29,066 bases of DNA from an uncultured Eubacteriales bacterium (GTDB lineage: Bacteria > Bacillota > Clostridia > Oscillospirales > QAMX01): the NCBI GenBank assembly GCA_900551265.1, contig URVL01000007.1, positions 1 through 29,066 of the forward strand, in the 5' to 3' direction. The stretch's first letter is position 1, and each line of letters opens with the position of its first letter. The notes beneath the pieces are model-generated. The model was not told the origin of the DNA and did not search any database. It saw only the letters and a list, made by a program, of their open reading frames with translations. Position numbers and translations under genes: made by a program. Below are positions 8,565-15,464 of this stretch, one piece after another.

Positions 8565-9169
8565 ATTCGGGGCTTGAGAAAATGACGGGCTTGAGAGACA
8601 GGGGGTCTGCCTTGCTGGAGATGGAAAAATATTTAATTTTGCACTGCGCACCAACACTGGCGTCTTTAAAAACCGCCAATCTTTTTGGCATGAAATTAGA
8701 AAACGGAGCGGAGATTGAGCGGCAATTGGCACGTTGGAACCACCAGCTGCGGGAAAAGGGTATTTTCCTAATGTTGCTAAAACAACAGGAGGGTCGTGCG
8801 CTCGTCTATGTTTGCAGGGAATCACATTTGCGCCGCGACCTGTGCCGGCATGGTGTCGCACGGTTTTTAGCCGGTTACGGCTATGACAGCATGGATCCGT
8901 TGCGTGCGCTGGAACGTTTGAAGGAAAGGCTGAATGAGTCTGCGGTATTTCCTCATGAAATCGGAATTTTTCTTGGTTATCCGCTGGGAGATGTCGTCGG
9001 CTTTATCCGAAATTCCGGGAAAAACTGCAAATGCGTAGGCTGCTGGAAGGTGTATTGCAATGAATGCGATGCGATCAAAACATTCGCGCGTTATCAAAAA
9101 TGTCAGGAAATCTATGCACGGCTATGGAAACAGGGAAAAACGGTGCAACAGCTCACTGTAGCTGTGTAA
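8561..9169 (+). CDS. DUF3793 family protein
   Basis: This 202-residue protein shows the DUF3793 opening (EKYLILHCAPTLASLKTANLF) and the typical middle patch FPHEIGIFLGYPLGDVVGFI followed by a Cys-rich stretch (KNCKCVGCWKVYCNE). The biochemical role is unknown. In clostridial genomes the family commonly sits with flavodoxin and ferrous-iron genes, and here it is sandwiched between a DtxR repressor and a flavodoxin, which supports a part in iron or electron-transfer metabolism (inference). The Cys cluster could bind metal. Start 8561 is coupled to the dtxR stop by ATGA; ATG codons at 8582 and 8621 are alternatives, and the family-like sequence begins at 8621. Confidence 0.87.
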   Translation: MNSGLEKMTGLRDRGSALLEMEKYLILHCAPTLASLKTANLFGMKLENGAEIERQLARWNHQLREKGIFLMLLKQQEGRALVYVCRESHLRRDLCRHGVARFLAGYGYDSMDPLRALERLKERLNESAVFPHEIGIFLGYPLGDVVGFIRNSGKNCKCVGCWKVYCNECDAIKTFARYQKCQEIYARLWKQGKTVQQLTVAV

Positions 9170-9194
9170 TTCAGATGGAAAAGGAGCAACAAAC

Positions 9195-9617
9195 ATGAGT
9201 AAAGTAGCAGTGGTATACTGGAGTGGAACCGGAAATACAGAGGCAATGGCAAGTTATGTTGTAAAGGGTGTGCAGGAGGCCGGCGCGGAGGCCACACTGT
9301 TTACGGCAGGAGAATTCGGAGTAGAACAAATGGACAATTTTGACGCCGTTGCCTTTGGGTGCCCGTCGATGGGCGCAGAGCAACTGGAGGAGAGTGAATT
9401 CGAACCGATGTTTATTGCCTGCGAACCAAAACTGAAGGGTAAAAAAATTGCCCTGTTTGGCTCATATGGCTGGGGAGACGGCGAATGGATGCGCACCTGG
9501 GAGGAAACTTGCCGCAGTGATGGAGCAATACTCGTCTGTGAAAGCGTCATTTGTAATGAGGCGCCAGACGCAATGGGAGAAGCTTCCTGTATCGCACTCG
9601 GAAAATCACTGGCTTAA
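9195..9617 (+). CDS. Flavodoxin
   Basis: This short-chain flavodoxin of 140 residues is a soluble FMN electron carrier that often replaces ferredoxin when iron is scarce. The phosphate-binding loop YWSGTGNTEAMA is at residues 8-19, the FGCPSMGAEQLEE loop is in the middle, and the FGSYGWGDGEWM loop that packs on the isoalloxazine follows. The length fits clostridial flavodoxins. GGAG at 9183-9186 sets ATG 9195. It is the third gene of the operon headed by the DtxR repressor, so it should be derepressed with it when metal falls. A terminator follows directly. Confidence 0.95.
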   Translation: MSKVAVVYWSGTGNTEAMASYVVKGVQEAGAEATLFTAGEFGVEQMDNFDAVAFGCPSMGAEQLEESEFEPMFIACEPKLKGKKIALFGSYGWGDGEWMRTWEETCRSDGAILVCESVICNEAPDAMGEASCIALGKSLA

Positions 9618-9630
9618 GCGACGGAATCAA

Positions 9631-9659
9631 AACAGGCGCCCTTTTAATGGGCGCCTGTT
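9631..9659. terminator. Terminator between flavodoxin and converging dtxR copy 2
   Basis: An 11-bp perfect stem AACAGGCGCCC/GGGCGCCTGTT has a seven-base loop. It probably serves both strands, with TTTT on the minus side and a weaker T-rich tail on the plus side. Confidence 0.7.
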
Positions 9660-9664
9660 GATTC

Positions 9665-10039
9665 TCATTGACTGCGGCGTTCGGCGGCATGTACCTTGAA
9701 CGCTTCAAACGTTTCTTCGCTGATTACGTGTTCAATGCGGCAGGCATCCTCTGCTGCAACCGCCGGGTCGACGCCAAGGGCGGTCAGCATATCAGAGAGC
9801 AGCGTGTGACGCTCATACATTTTTTCTGCGATCGCACGGCCCTGGTCCAATAGTGTGATGTATCCATCCGAATCAACATCAATGTAACCATTGGTACGTA
9901 AATTCTTCATTGCCACGCTGACGCTTGGTTTGGAATAGGAGAGCTCACTTGCGATGTCAATAGAACGTACCTGGCCAAGACGTTTTTGCAAAATCAAAAT
10001 GGTTTCCAGGTAGTTTTCGGCAGATTCATGGATCTTCAT
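9665..10039 (-). CDS. DtxR/MntR-family metal-dependent repressor (copy 2)
   Basis: This 124-residue protein aligns with copy 1 without gaps over the first 110 residues and is clearly a paralogue. The winged helix contains SKPSVSVAMKNL, identical to copy 1 from SVSVAMKNL. Ligand positions are Glu12, His78, Cys100, Glu103 and His104, but position 9 is Asn (ENYLETI) where copy 1 has Asp. This change sits at the position of MntR Asp8, so metal affinity or choice may differ. The ATG at 10037-10039 is favoured because AGGTGA (10045-10050) is five bases away; a GTG three codons upstream overlaps that site. It converges on the flavodoxin operon and is divergent from the HMA gene. Confidence 0.92.
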   Translation of the reverse strand: MKIHESAENYLETILILQKRLGQVRSIDIASELSYSKPSVSVAMKNLRTNGYIDVDSDGYITLLDQGRAIAEKMYERHTLLSDMLTALGVDPAVAAEDACRIEHVISEETFEAFKVHAAERRSQ

Positions 10040-10079
10040 GGGAGTCACCTCGCTTTCAAAACATAAAACGGATAACCTT

Positions 10080-10109
10080 ATTTTAACACAACATACGGAC
10101 GCCGATCAA
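10080..10109 (-). promoter_or_regulatory. Possible promoter for dtxR copy 2
   Basis: On the minus strand TTGATC (10104-10109) and TAAAAT (10080-10085) are 18 bases apart, with the start codon about 40 bases downstream. No GTTAG palindrome overlaps it, so this copy may not be autoregulated. Confidence 0.5.
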
Positions 10110-10126
10110 GTGCCATTCTAGATTCC

Positions 10127-10155
10127 TTGACAAAAAAGCAAGTCCATGCTACACT
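10127..10155 (+). promoter_or_regulatory. Promoter of the FeoB-associated/HMA gene
   Basis: TTGACA (10127-10132) and TACACT (10150-10155) are spaced by 17 bases. The operator at 10165 starts 10 bases after the -10, the same geometry as the 7965 promoter. Confidence 0.75.
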
Positions 10156-10164
10156 GATTTTGAC

Positions 10165-10180
10165 GTTAGCTTATGCTAAC
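10165..10180 (+). promoter_or_regulatory. Putative DtxR-family operator 3
   Basis: A perfect palindrome GTTAGC-TTAT-GCTAAC sits at the predicted transcription start of the downstream gene. It shares GTTAG/CTAAC arms with the sites at 8004 and 8046 and extends to six perfect bases per arm. Confidence 0.75.
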
Positions 10181-10242
10181 TAAATGCAAACGCCGGATTT
10201 GAAAACCCGGTAAAAAAATTCGGATATGGGGGCATTGCCGGT

Positions 10243-10626
10243 ATGGAAGCTACCATTGCAATTTGTATCATTCTGCTTGTCATTTGCGTATTATCCGTTC
10301 GAAGTTATATTAAGAAGGTAAAGAACGGCTGCTGCGGTGCGGAGGGTGACGAGGTCAAACGAATTCGTCCGCAAGATAAGGAAACGTCACATTATACGCA
10401 TGCTTATCAGATTGAGATAGAGGGAATGCACTGCAAAAACTGCGCCTTGCGTATTGAAAATGCATTTCATGCGCAGGATACTTACTATGCTACGGTGAAT
10501 TTAAAAGGAAAAAATGCTGTAGTCTATGCAAAAATGCCCGTTTCGGAGGAAGATTTAAAACAGATCGTACGCCGCGCCGGTTATCAGGTGACAGGCGTTC
10601 AGATGCTGAATCCCGAAAAAACCTGA
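10243..10626 (+). CDS. FeoB-associated Cys-rich membrane segment fused to an HMA metal-binding domain
   Basis: This 127-residue protein begins with one membrane helix (residues 3-19) and a basic stretch ending NGCCGAEGDE. This is the layout of FeoB-associated Cys-rich membrane proteins, usually about 50-70 residues long. Residues 55-117 form a heavy-metal-associated domain with the binding motif GMHCKNC (Cys64, Cys67) and the ferredoxin-like fold pattern through RRAGYQV. The soluble domain is expected on the cytoplasmic side. It is preceded by a DtxR-type operator, so expression should rise when the sensed metal is low. No feoA or feoB is in the window. ATG 10243 has a weak GGGGG site at 10228-10232. 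Delivery of a metal to or from a transporter is an inference. Confidence 0.8.
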   Translation: MEATIAICIILLVICVLSVRSYIKKVKNGCCGAEGDEVKRIRPQDKETSHYTHAYQIEIEGMHCKNCALRIENAFHAQDTYYATVNLKGKNAVVYAKMPVSEEDLKQIVRRAGYQVTGVQMLNPEKT

Positions 10627-10635
10627 TGGAAATAC

Positions 10636-10680
10636 AAAAAGAGCGCAACATGGAAGCGTTGTCCGTGTTGCGCTCTTTTT
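10636..10680. terminator. Bidirectional terminator
   Basis: A perfect 15-bp stem (AAAAAGAGCGCAACA at 10636-10650 with its complement at 10666-10680) has T5 on the plus side and, by symmetry, T5 on the minus side. It separates the HMA gene from the converging queA. Confidence 0.88.
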
Positions 10681-10690
10681 GAAAACATGC

Positions 10691-11710
10691 CTAGATAATC
10701 AGCATAGCATCCCCAAAAGAAAAAAACCGGTAACGTTCCCGCACGGCCTCCTGGTAAGCGTGCATGGTATGTTCATATCCCGCAAACGCGCTGACAAGCA
10801 TGATTAATGTGCTTTCCGGCAGATGAAAATTGGTAATCAGACCGTCGATTGCACGAAACTTGTAACCGGGGTAAATAAAAATATCGGTCCAGCCGGCTGT
10901 GGCAGGGATTACGCCATTTTCGTCCGCCACGGATTCCAGGGTGCGCGTCGAAGTTGTGCCAACGCTGATGATGCGTCCGCCTGAGGCACGTGCGTCGTTG
11001 ATGGTGGAGGCGGCTTCGCGAGGCACTTCATAATATTCGGAATGCATGACGTGCTCTGTAATTTCTTCCGCTTTGACCGGGCGGAACGTACCAAGTCCAA
11101 CATGCAGGGTTATGCGTGCGATGCGGACGCCCATACCTTCCAGCTTTGCCAAAAGCTCCGGCGTAAAATGAAATCCCGCTGTCGGCGCAGCGGCGGAGCC
11201 TGGATTTTTGGAATAGACCGTTTGATAACGGGAAGGGTCGTCAAGTTCCTGCGTGATATACGGCGGCAGCGGCATGCGTCCAAGACGCTCTAATACTTCC
11301 AGGAAGATTCCTTCATAATCAAACCGGATTATGCGGTTTCCTGTTTCAGTCACACGCAGGACCTGTGCAGTAAGTTCGTCGCCAAAGCTGAGGCGTGCGC
11401 CTTCCCGAGTACGCCTGCCGGGTTGTGTAATACACTCCCATTCATCGCCGCGCTGCGTCAAAAGCAGGACTTCCACCGGACTGCCGGTCTTTTCGGAAAC
11501 ACCGATCAGACGAGCCGGAATCACACGAGATTCATTAATGACCAGACAGTCGCCCGGATGAAGATATTCCGGAAGATCATAAAAATGCTGGTGTGAAATA
11601 TGGCCATCGGTTCGGTCAAGAACCATCAGACGAGACGCGTCGCGCTGTAAAAGCGGTGTTTGTGCAATGAGTTCTTCCGGAAGGTCATAGTAAAAATCAG
11701 AACGTTTCAT
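10691..11710 (-). CDS. queA: S-adenosylmethionine:tRNA ribosyltransferase-isomerase QueA
   Basis: QueA moves the ribosyl part of S-adenosylmethionine onto preQ1 in tRNA, giving epoxyqueuosine. The 339-residue length and the motifs match: [16 protein letters not shown] at the start, [49 protein letters not shown], and near the end [21 protein letters not shown] at 11708-11710 gives the usual family N-terminus; the longer TTG frame adds only two residues. No Shine-Dalgarno site is visible because a terminator-like hairpin occupies the upstream bases. It follows spoIID on the same strand with a 44-base gap. The later queuosine enzyme tgt is encoded at 17139 on the other strand. Confidence 0.97.
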   Translation of the reverse strand: MKRSDFYYDLPEELIAQTPLLQRDASRLMVLDRTDGHISHQHFYDLPEYLHPGDCLVINESRVIPARLIGVSEKTGSPVEVLLLTQRGDEWECITQPGRRTREGARLSFGDELTAQVLRVTETGNRIIRFDYEGIFLEVLERLGRMPLPPYITQELDDPSRYQTVYSKNPGSAAAPTAGFHFTPELLAKLEGMGVRIARITLHVGLGTFRPVKAEEITEHVMHSEYYEVPREAASTINDARASGGRIISVGTTSTRTLESVADENGVIPATAGWTDIFIYPGYKFRAIDGLITNFHLPESTLIMLVSAFAGYEHTMHAYQEAVRERYRFFSFGDAMLII

Positions 11711-11714
11711 AGGC

Positions 11715-11743
11715 AAAAAACGTCCGCGGGACGCGCGGGCGTT
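11715..11743 (-). terminator. Terminator-like hairpin between spoIID and queA
   Basis: Read on the minus strand, AACGCCCGCG and CGCGGACGTT form a 10-bp stem with one mismatch, followed by a T6 run that ends four bases before the queA start codon. Confidence 0.65.
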
Positions 11744-11754
11744 CCTTTCTTATA

Positions 11755-13500
11755 TCAATAGGCAGTCATCATGGTGACGCCGGTATAATAGTATGTGAGA
11801 ATCTGCTCGTAGGTATAGCCAAGCTCTGCCATGGCCTTGGCGCCATACTGACTGAGACCGACATTGTGACCATTCCCGCTGCCTTTTATAATAAAGGTAC
11901 CGGAGCAGGACGTCGGAACCGGCAGCGTACTTACCGGGACGGTGCCGGCCGACGAGCCGCCGCCGGATGTAATAGGGAACGCGGATGCACCGGAAATCGT
12001 CGTGACGGTATCTGCGGTGTCTGTTCCGGACGAAGAGAGCACCGGAGCGTCCGTACCGTATTTCTCAGTGCCGGAAATGGTTCCGGAACCGGTGAGGACG
12101 CCGGCATTAAAAACCGTTGTGGAACTGTAGGAGGCCGACGAGCCTGCGGAAGAGAGCTGTCCTGCGCCGACGCTTGTAATCTCATCATTGCTTTGGATGC
12201 GCATGGCATATTTATCCTCGAAGATAAACCGCTGGCTGTAAACATGGATAGAAGACCCGGATGTGTTGAAAAGAGTCCGGCAGCGCTCGCCTGTATAGAC
12301 GATCTCATGACCGACAGAATCGATAAACGTCAGGCTTTTGACGTTGCCCGCATTGGTATAGGTCGCATATGCGTGGACGATACTGCCGGTAAATTCAGTT
12401 CCGCGATCACGCAGGATGTCCGTGATATCTTCAAGCGTCAGCTCATATGTCCAATCGGTATGCGAAACATTGGTCTGTTTTTCAAAATCATCGCGGACGG
12501 CGCGTAGATAGGGGAGCGCTTCCGTCCAGACATTCTCGCTGTCTTCGGACGCTCCGCCGTTTGACGAATAGTAGAACGCGTTGATGAGTTCCCCGGCGTA
12601 TGTGAGATACCTGCCCGCCGTTTCCAGGACCGCCTGATCGGTACGGTCATTCGCACCGTTTGTGCCATAATAAACCTGGCAGTCCGTACTGTTGCAGAGG
12701 TCGAATCCATCTGCCGCGTGTTTGTTCAAATTGGCATATGCATAAGTCCGCGCACAAACAGCCTGGGCTTTTAACGCTTCCTGCGGCCAGGAGCTGCTCA
12801 TTTCATAGGGAATTACGCCGCGTATGTAATCTTCCAAATCGACAACGTTTATGACCGCAACGCCGTTGCCATCGCGGGCGTATTCAAACGCGCCGAAGTA
12901 TTTACGGCCTTTAAACCAGGTTTGCGCACCCTCATTACCGGAAAGTGCATCAAAAACCGGCTCTATGGCAAGCCGCGTACCGCTCCTATCAAATTCAAAC
13001 AGGATTTCGCCGCTCTGCGTATCGCAGACCGTATAACCGGTAGGGCTTGCCTCCGCTACGCCGTAACCATAGGGAAAAGCATAGTCCTGTGCGTCAAAAT
13101 ATGAGGAAAAACTGCCGGTTCGCACAAAAAAACTCCCGTTTACGTAGGCAGGAAACGCTCCGCCGCCTAGCAGTTCCGCATAAGTGCGGGCTTCCTCGTA
13201 GGTCGGGAAGGTGAAATTAACCTGTACGTGATAAGTTGTATCGGGATAGACCGTCAGATACACGTTTGGAAGGTATCCCAACGCCGTAAAGTTCCCATCT
13301 CCATCCATCCAGCCGACATGATAACCGGAACCGTATCCAGTTGCATTTTGCAGGTTTGCGGAAGCAAGTGCGTCGGAACCATAATAAAGTCCGATTCTGA
13401 TTTTACAGTCGTATGGTACGTTTGCCGCCTGCGTCCACGGTTGGGAAAGAAGAAGCAGAAACATGGCAAAAAGCAGGATAAAGCCGGTTTTTTTTCGCAT
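11755..13500 (-). CDS. spoIID: SpoIID/LytB-family peptidoglycan lytic protein with SPOR-like domain
   Basis: This is a secreted or membrane-anchored 581-residue protein. A signal peptide (MRKK, then a hydrophobic run to about residue 25) is followed by a SPOR-like region (about 88-142, ending VRTGSFSSYFDAQDYA). The SpoIID domain has the conserved GVIPYEMSSSWPQEALKAQ with the candidate catalytic Glu233, and the end GSGNGHNVGLSQYGAKAM. SpoIID cleaves denuded glycan strands during engulfment; LytB-type relatives act in vegetative walls. A Ser/Thr/Gly-rich linker (about 445-531) interrupts the domain before its last conserved block. The ATG at 13498-13500 has AGGAGA at 13506-13511. It is transcribed from a consensus housekeeping promoter. 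The specific gene symbol is provisional. Confidence 0.88.
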   Translation of the reverse strand: MRKKTGFILLFAMFLLLLSQPWTQAANVPYDCKIRIGLYYGSDALASANLQNATGYGSGYHVGWMDGDGNFTALGYLPNVYLTVYPDTTYHVQVNFTFPTYEEARTYAELLGGGAFPAYVNGSFFVRTGSFSSYFDAQDYAFPYGYGVAEASPTGYTVCDTQSGEILFEFDRSGTRLAIEPVFDALSGNEGAQTWFKGRKYFGAFEYARDGNGVAVINVVDLEDYIRGVIPYEMSSSWPQEALKAQAVCARTYAYANLNKHAADGFDLCNSTDCQVYYGTNGANDRTDQAVLETAGRYLTYAGELINAFYYSSNGGASEDSENVWTEALPYLRAVRDDFEKQTNVSHTDWTYELTLEDITDILRDRGTEFTGSIVHAYATYTNAGNVKSLTFIDSVGHEIVYTGERCRTLFNTSGSSIHVYSQRFIFEDKYAMRIQSNDEITSVGAGQLSSAGSSASYSSTTVFNAGVLTGSGTISGTEKYGTDAPVLSSSGTDTADTVTTISGASAFPITSGGGSSAGTVPVSTLPVPTSCSGTFIIKGSGNGHNVGLSQYGAKAMAELGYTYEQILTYYYTGVTMMTAY

Positions 13501-13541
13501 AGTGGTCTCCTGTCGGACAAAATACAATCATTATCACATGC

Positions 13542-13570
13542 ATTATACCGGTTTCGACCGCTTTTGTCAA
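13542..13570 (-). promoter_or_regulatory. Consensus promoter for spoIID(-queA)
   Basis: On the minus strand TTGACA (13565-13570) and TATAAT (13542-13547) are spaced by exactly 17 bases, a perfect housekeeping-sigma promoter about 42 bases from the start codon. Confidence 0.85.
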
Positions 13571-13579
13571 TTTTTTTGA

Positions 13580-13608
13580 TTGACAGTCTCGTCCTGCTTT
13601 GATAAAAT
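13580..13608 (+). promoter_or_regulatory. Promoter of the dapA operon
   Basis: TTGACA (13580-13585), 17 bases, TAAAAT (13603-13608). It lies back to back with the spoIID promoter, their -35 boxes only nine bases apart. The leader to dapA is about 135 bases. Confidence 0.85.
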
Positions 13609-13670
13609 GAACAAAATAGAAGGTAATCGGATACGCTTTTCCTGATGTGATTTGCGGGAGAAAGGATATC

Positions 13671-13737
13671 ATGATGGCGTCGGCCGGCATATAATGGTAC
13701 AGCACTGTCGCCGCCTGCAACACGGCGGCTTGGTTTT
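13671..13737 (+). promoter_or_regulatory. dapA leader: mini-ORF and terminator-like hairpin
   Basis: A seven-codon frame (ATG 13671 to TAA 13694, MMASAGI) is preceded by AAAGGA. It is followed by a GCCGCC/GGCGGC hairpin (13710-13729, eight-base loop) and the T-rich tail TTGGTTTT, just before the dapA ribosome site. It could be an attenuator. The mini-ORF has no Lys codon, and neither a lysine riboswitch nor a T-box core is recognisable, so this is tentative. Confidence 0.35.
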
Positions 13738-13750
13738 GTAGGAGGTCATT

Positions 13751-14641
13751 ATGAAAAAGCCTATTTTTAAAGGTTCCGCAGTGGCGCTGATTACGCCCTA
13801 TCGTGACAACAAAGTGGATTTTGAGGCATATGGAGAACTGATAGACTTTCAAATTGCCGGTGGGACCGCTGCTTTGGTAGTCTGTGGTACGACGGGTGAG
13901 GCGCCGACTCTTTCGGACGAGGAACACCACGCCTGTATTGATTATGCCGTTCGCCGCGCAGCAGGACGCGTGCCGGTTATTGCCGGGTCCGGTTCCAACG
14001 ATACGCAGCATGCGGTCGATATGAGCAATTATGCAAAAGAAGCGGGTGCCGACGGCGTTTTGATGGTTACGCCGTATTATAACAAGCCGACGCAGAGAGG
14101 GCTTTTGAAGCAATATACATACATTGCCGAGCGGGTCGATTTGCCGATTATTATTTATAACATCCCTTCGCGGACGGGCGTATCCATGACTGGGCCCGTG
14201 TATGAAGAACTGGCGAAGTTCCCAAATATCAACGGCGTAAAAGAGGCGTCCGGAGACTTTGCATTGGTTAACGATCTCATGCATCGGTGCGGTGACGAGA
14301 TGAACGTGTGGGCGGGCAACGACGACATTACCATACCGGTTCTTGCAATGGGCGGTTGCGGTGTCATATCTACGGCAGCGAATATTATCCCGCGGGTTAT
14401 GCAGGAGATCTGTTCTAAATGGTTTGCAGGGGATCATGCTGGGGCTGCTGCGATGCAGCGCGCTTATTACGACGTGCTGCGCGATTTGTTTCTGGAGACC
14501 AATCCGATTCCGGTTAAGACCGCTGCAAATTTGATGGGATTACCGGCTGGAGACTGGCGTCTGCCGCTGTGCGAGATGTCAGATGAGAATTTTGCAAAAC
14601 TGAAGAAAACACTGGCGAAGCATGGTCTGATCGCCGGGTAA
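13751..14641 (+). CDS. dapA: 4-hydroxy-tetrahydrodipicolinate synthase DapA
   Basis: DapA condenses pyruvate with aspartate semialdehyde, the entry step to diaminopimelate and lysine. The 296-residue TIM-barrel protein has the Schiff-base Lys164 (NGVKEASGD), Tyr136 and Arg141 (YNIPSRTG) and the Thr pair in VCGTTGEAPTL (Thr47, Thr48). TPYYNKPTQRG (107-117) is also typical. The length is normal. GGAGG at 13741-13745 sets the ATG at 13751. It leads a dapA-dapB-asd operon, with 17 bases between its stop and dapB, downstream of a consensus promoter and a structured leader. Diaminopimelate feeds both lysine and peptidoglycan synthesis. Confidence 0.98.
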   Translation: MKKPIFKGSAVALITPYRDNKVDFEAYGELIDFQIAGGTAALVVCGTTGEAPTLSDEEHHACIDYAVRRAAGRVPVIAGSGSNDTQHAVDMSNYAKEAGADGVLMVTPYYNKPTQRGLLKQYTYIAERVDLPIIIYNIPSRTGVSMTGPVYEELAKFPNINGVKEASGDFALVNDLMHRCGDEMNVWAGNDDITIPVLAMGGCGVISTAANIIPRVMQEICSKWFAGDHAGAAAMQRAYYDVLRDLFLETNPIPVKTAANLMGLPAGDWRLPLCEMSDENFAKLKKTLAKHGLIAG

Positions 14642-14658
14642 AAGAGGAGTAAAATACT

Positions 14659-15420
14659 ATGCTGAAGATAGCGCTGTCCGGCTGTAATGGCCGTATGGGA
14701 CGTGCAATTACCGAGCTGGCGTCCCAGCGCGGCGATATGGAGATTGTCGCCGGGTTTGACGCCGTACCGAATAGGCTTTCGACCTATCCCGTCTATGCGG
14801 ATCCTTTTGAATATACGGGAGAGATGGACGTTTATGTTGATTTTTCGACGGCGTCCGCGCTGGATCATATTTTAGAATACTGTGTGCCGCGCGGGATTCC
14901 TCTTTTGCTGGCGACTACCGGCCATAGTGATGCGCAGCTGGCCGCGCTCCATAAGGCTGCGGAAAAAATCGCTGTTTTTAAGAGTCCAAACTTGTCGCTG
15001 GGCGTTGCCGTACTGAGCGACCTGGTGCGACGCGCCACGCGTATCCTGGGCGCAGACTATGACATAGAAATTATCGAGCGCCATCACAATCAGAAGCTTG
15101 ACGCGCCTTCCGGAACGGCGATGAGTTTGGCGCAGGACGTACAGGCTGAACTTCCGTTTTCAGCCGAGCTGGTGTATGACCGCCACGAGCGCCGCGAAAA
15201 GCGTCCAAAAAATGAAATCGGAATGCACGCGCTGCGCGGCGGTACGATTGTCGGAGAGCACGAGGTTGTGTTTGCGGGTACGAACGAGGTGCTCTCAATC
15301 CATCACTCCGCGCAGTCGCGCGAAGTGTTTGCCGCAGGCGCGCTGCATGCGGCAAAGTATCTTGCCGGGCGCGCACCGGGTATGTATAATATGCGCGATC
15401 TGGTTGCATCGGTAGATTGA
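14659..15420 (+). CDS. dapB: 4-hydroxy-tetrahydrodipicolinate reductase DapB
   Basis: DapB reduces the DapA product with NAD(P)H to tetrahydrodipicolinate. The 253-residue protein starts with the nucleotide-binding loop GCNGRMGRAI and carries the DapB signature ERHHNQKLDAPSGTAM (from residue 140), with the catalytic His142/His143 and Lys146. The short N-terminal half (FDAVPNRLSTYPVYAD) is the compact form common in Bacillota. GAGGAG about ten bases upstream sets ATG 14659. It is the second gene of the operon; asd follows after a 44-base gap. Confidence 0.98.
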   Translation: MLKIALSGCNGRMGRAITELASQRGDMEIVAGFDAVPNRLSTYPVYADPFEYTGEMDVYVDFSTASALDHILEYCVPRGIPLLLATTGHSDAQLAALHKAAEKIAVFKSPNLSLGVAVLSDLVRRATRILGADYDIEIIERHHNQKLDAPSGTAMSLAQDVQAELPFSAELVYDRHERREKRPKNEIGMHALRGGTIVGEHEVVFAGTNEVLSIHHSAQSREVFAAGALHAAKYLAGRAPGMYNMRDLVASVD

Positions 15421-15464
15421 TTATTAAACGGGACAGTTCCCGTACGATTAAGGAGAAAAGAAAC

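Noticed and set aside
13609..13750. Lysine riboswitch or T-box before dapA
   Set aside because: The leader is shorter than a lysine aptamer and contains neither its core nor the T-box consensus.
13403..14437. Minus-strand open frame of 344 codons
   Set aside because: It spans the divergent promoters and the antisense of dapA and has no recognisable domain.
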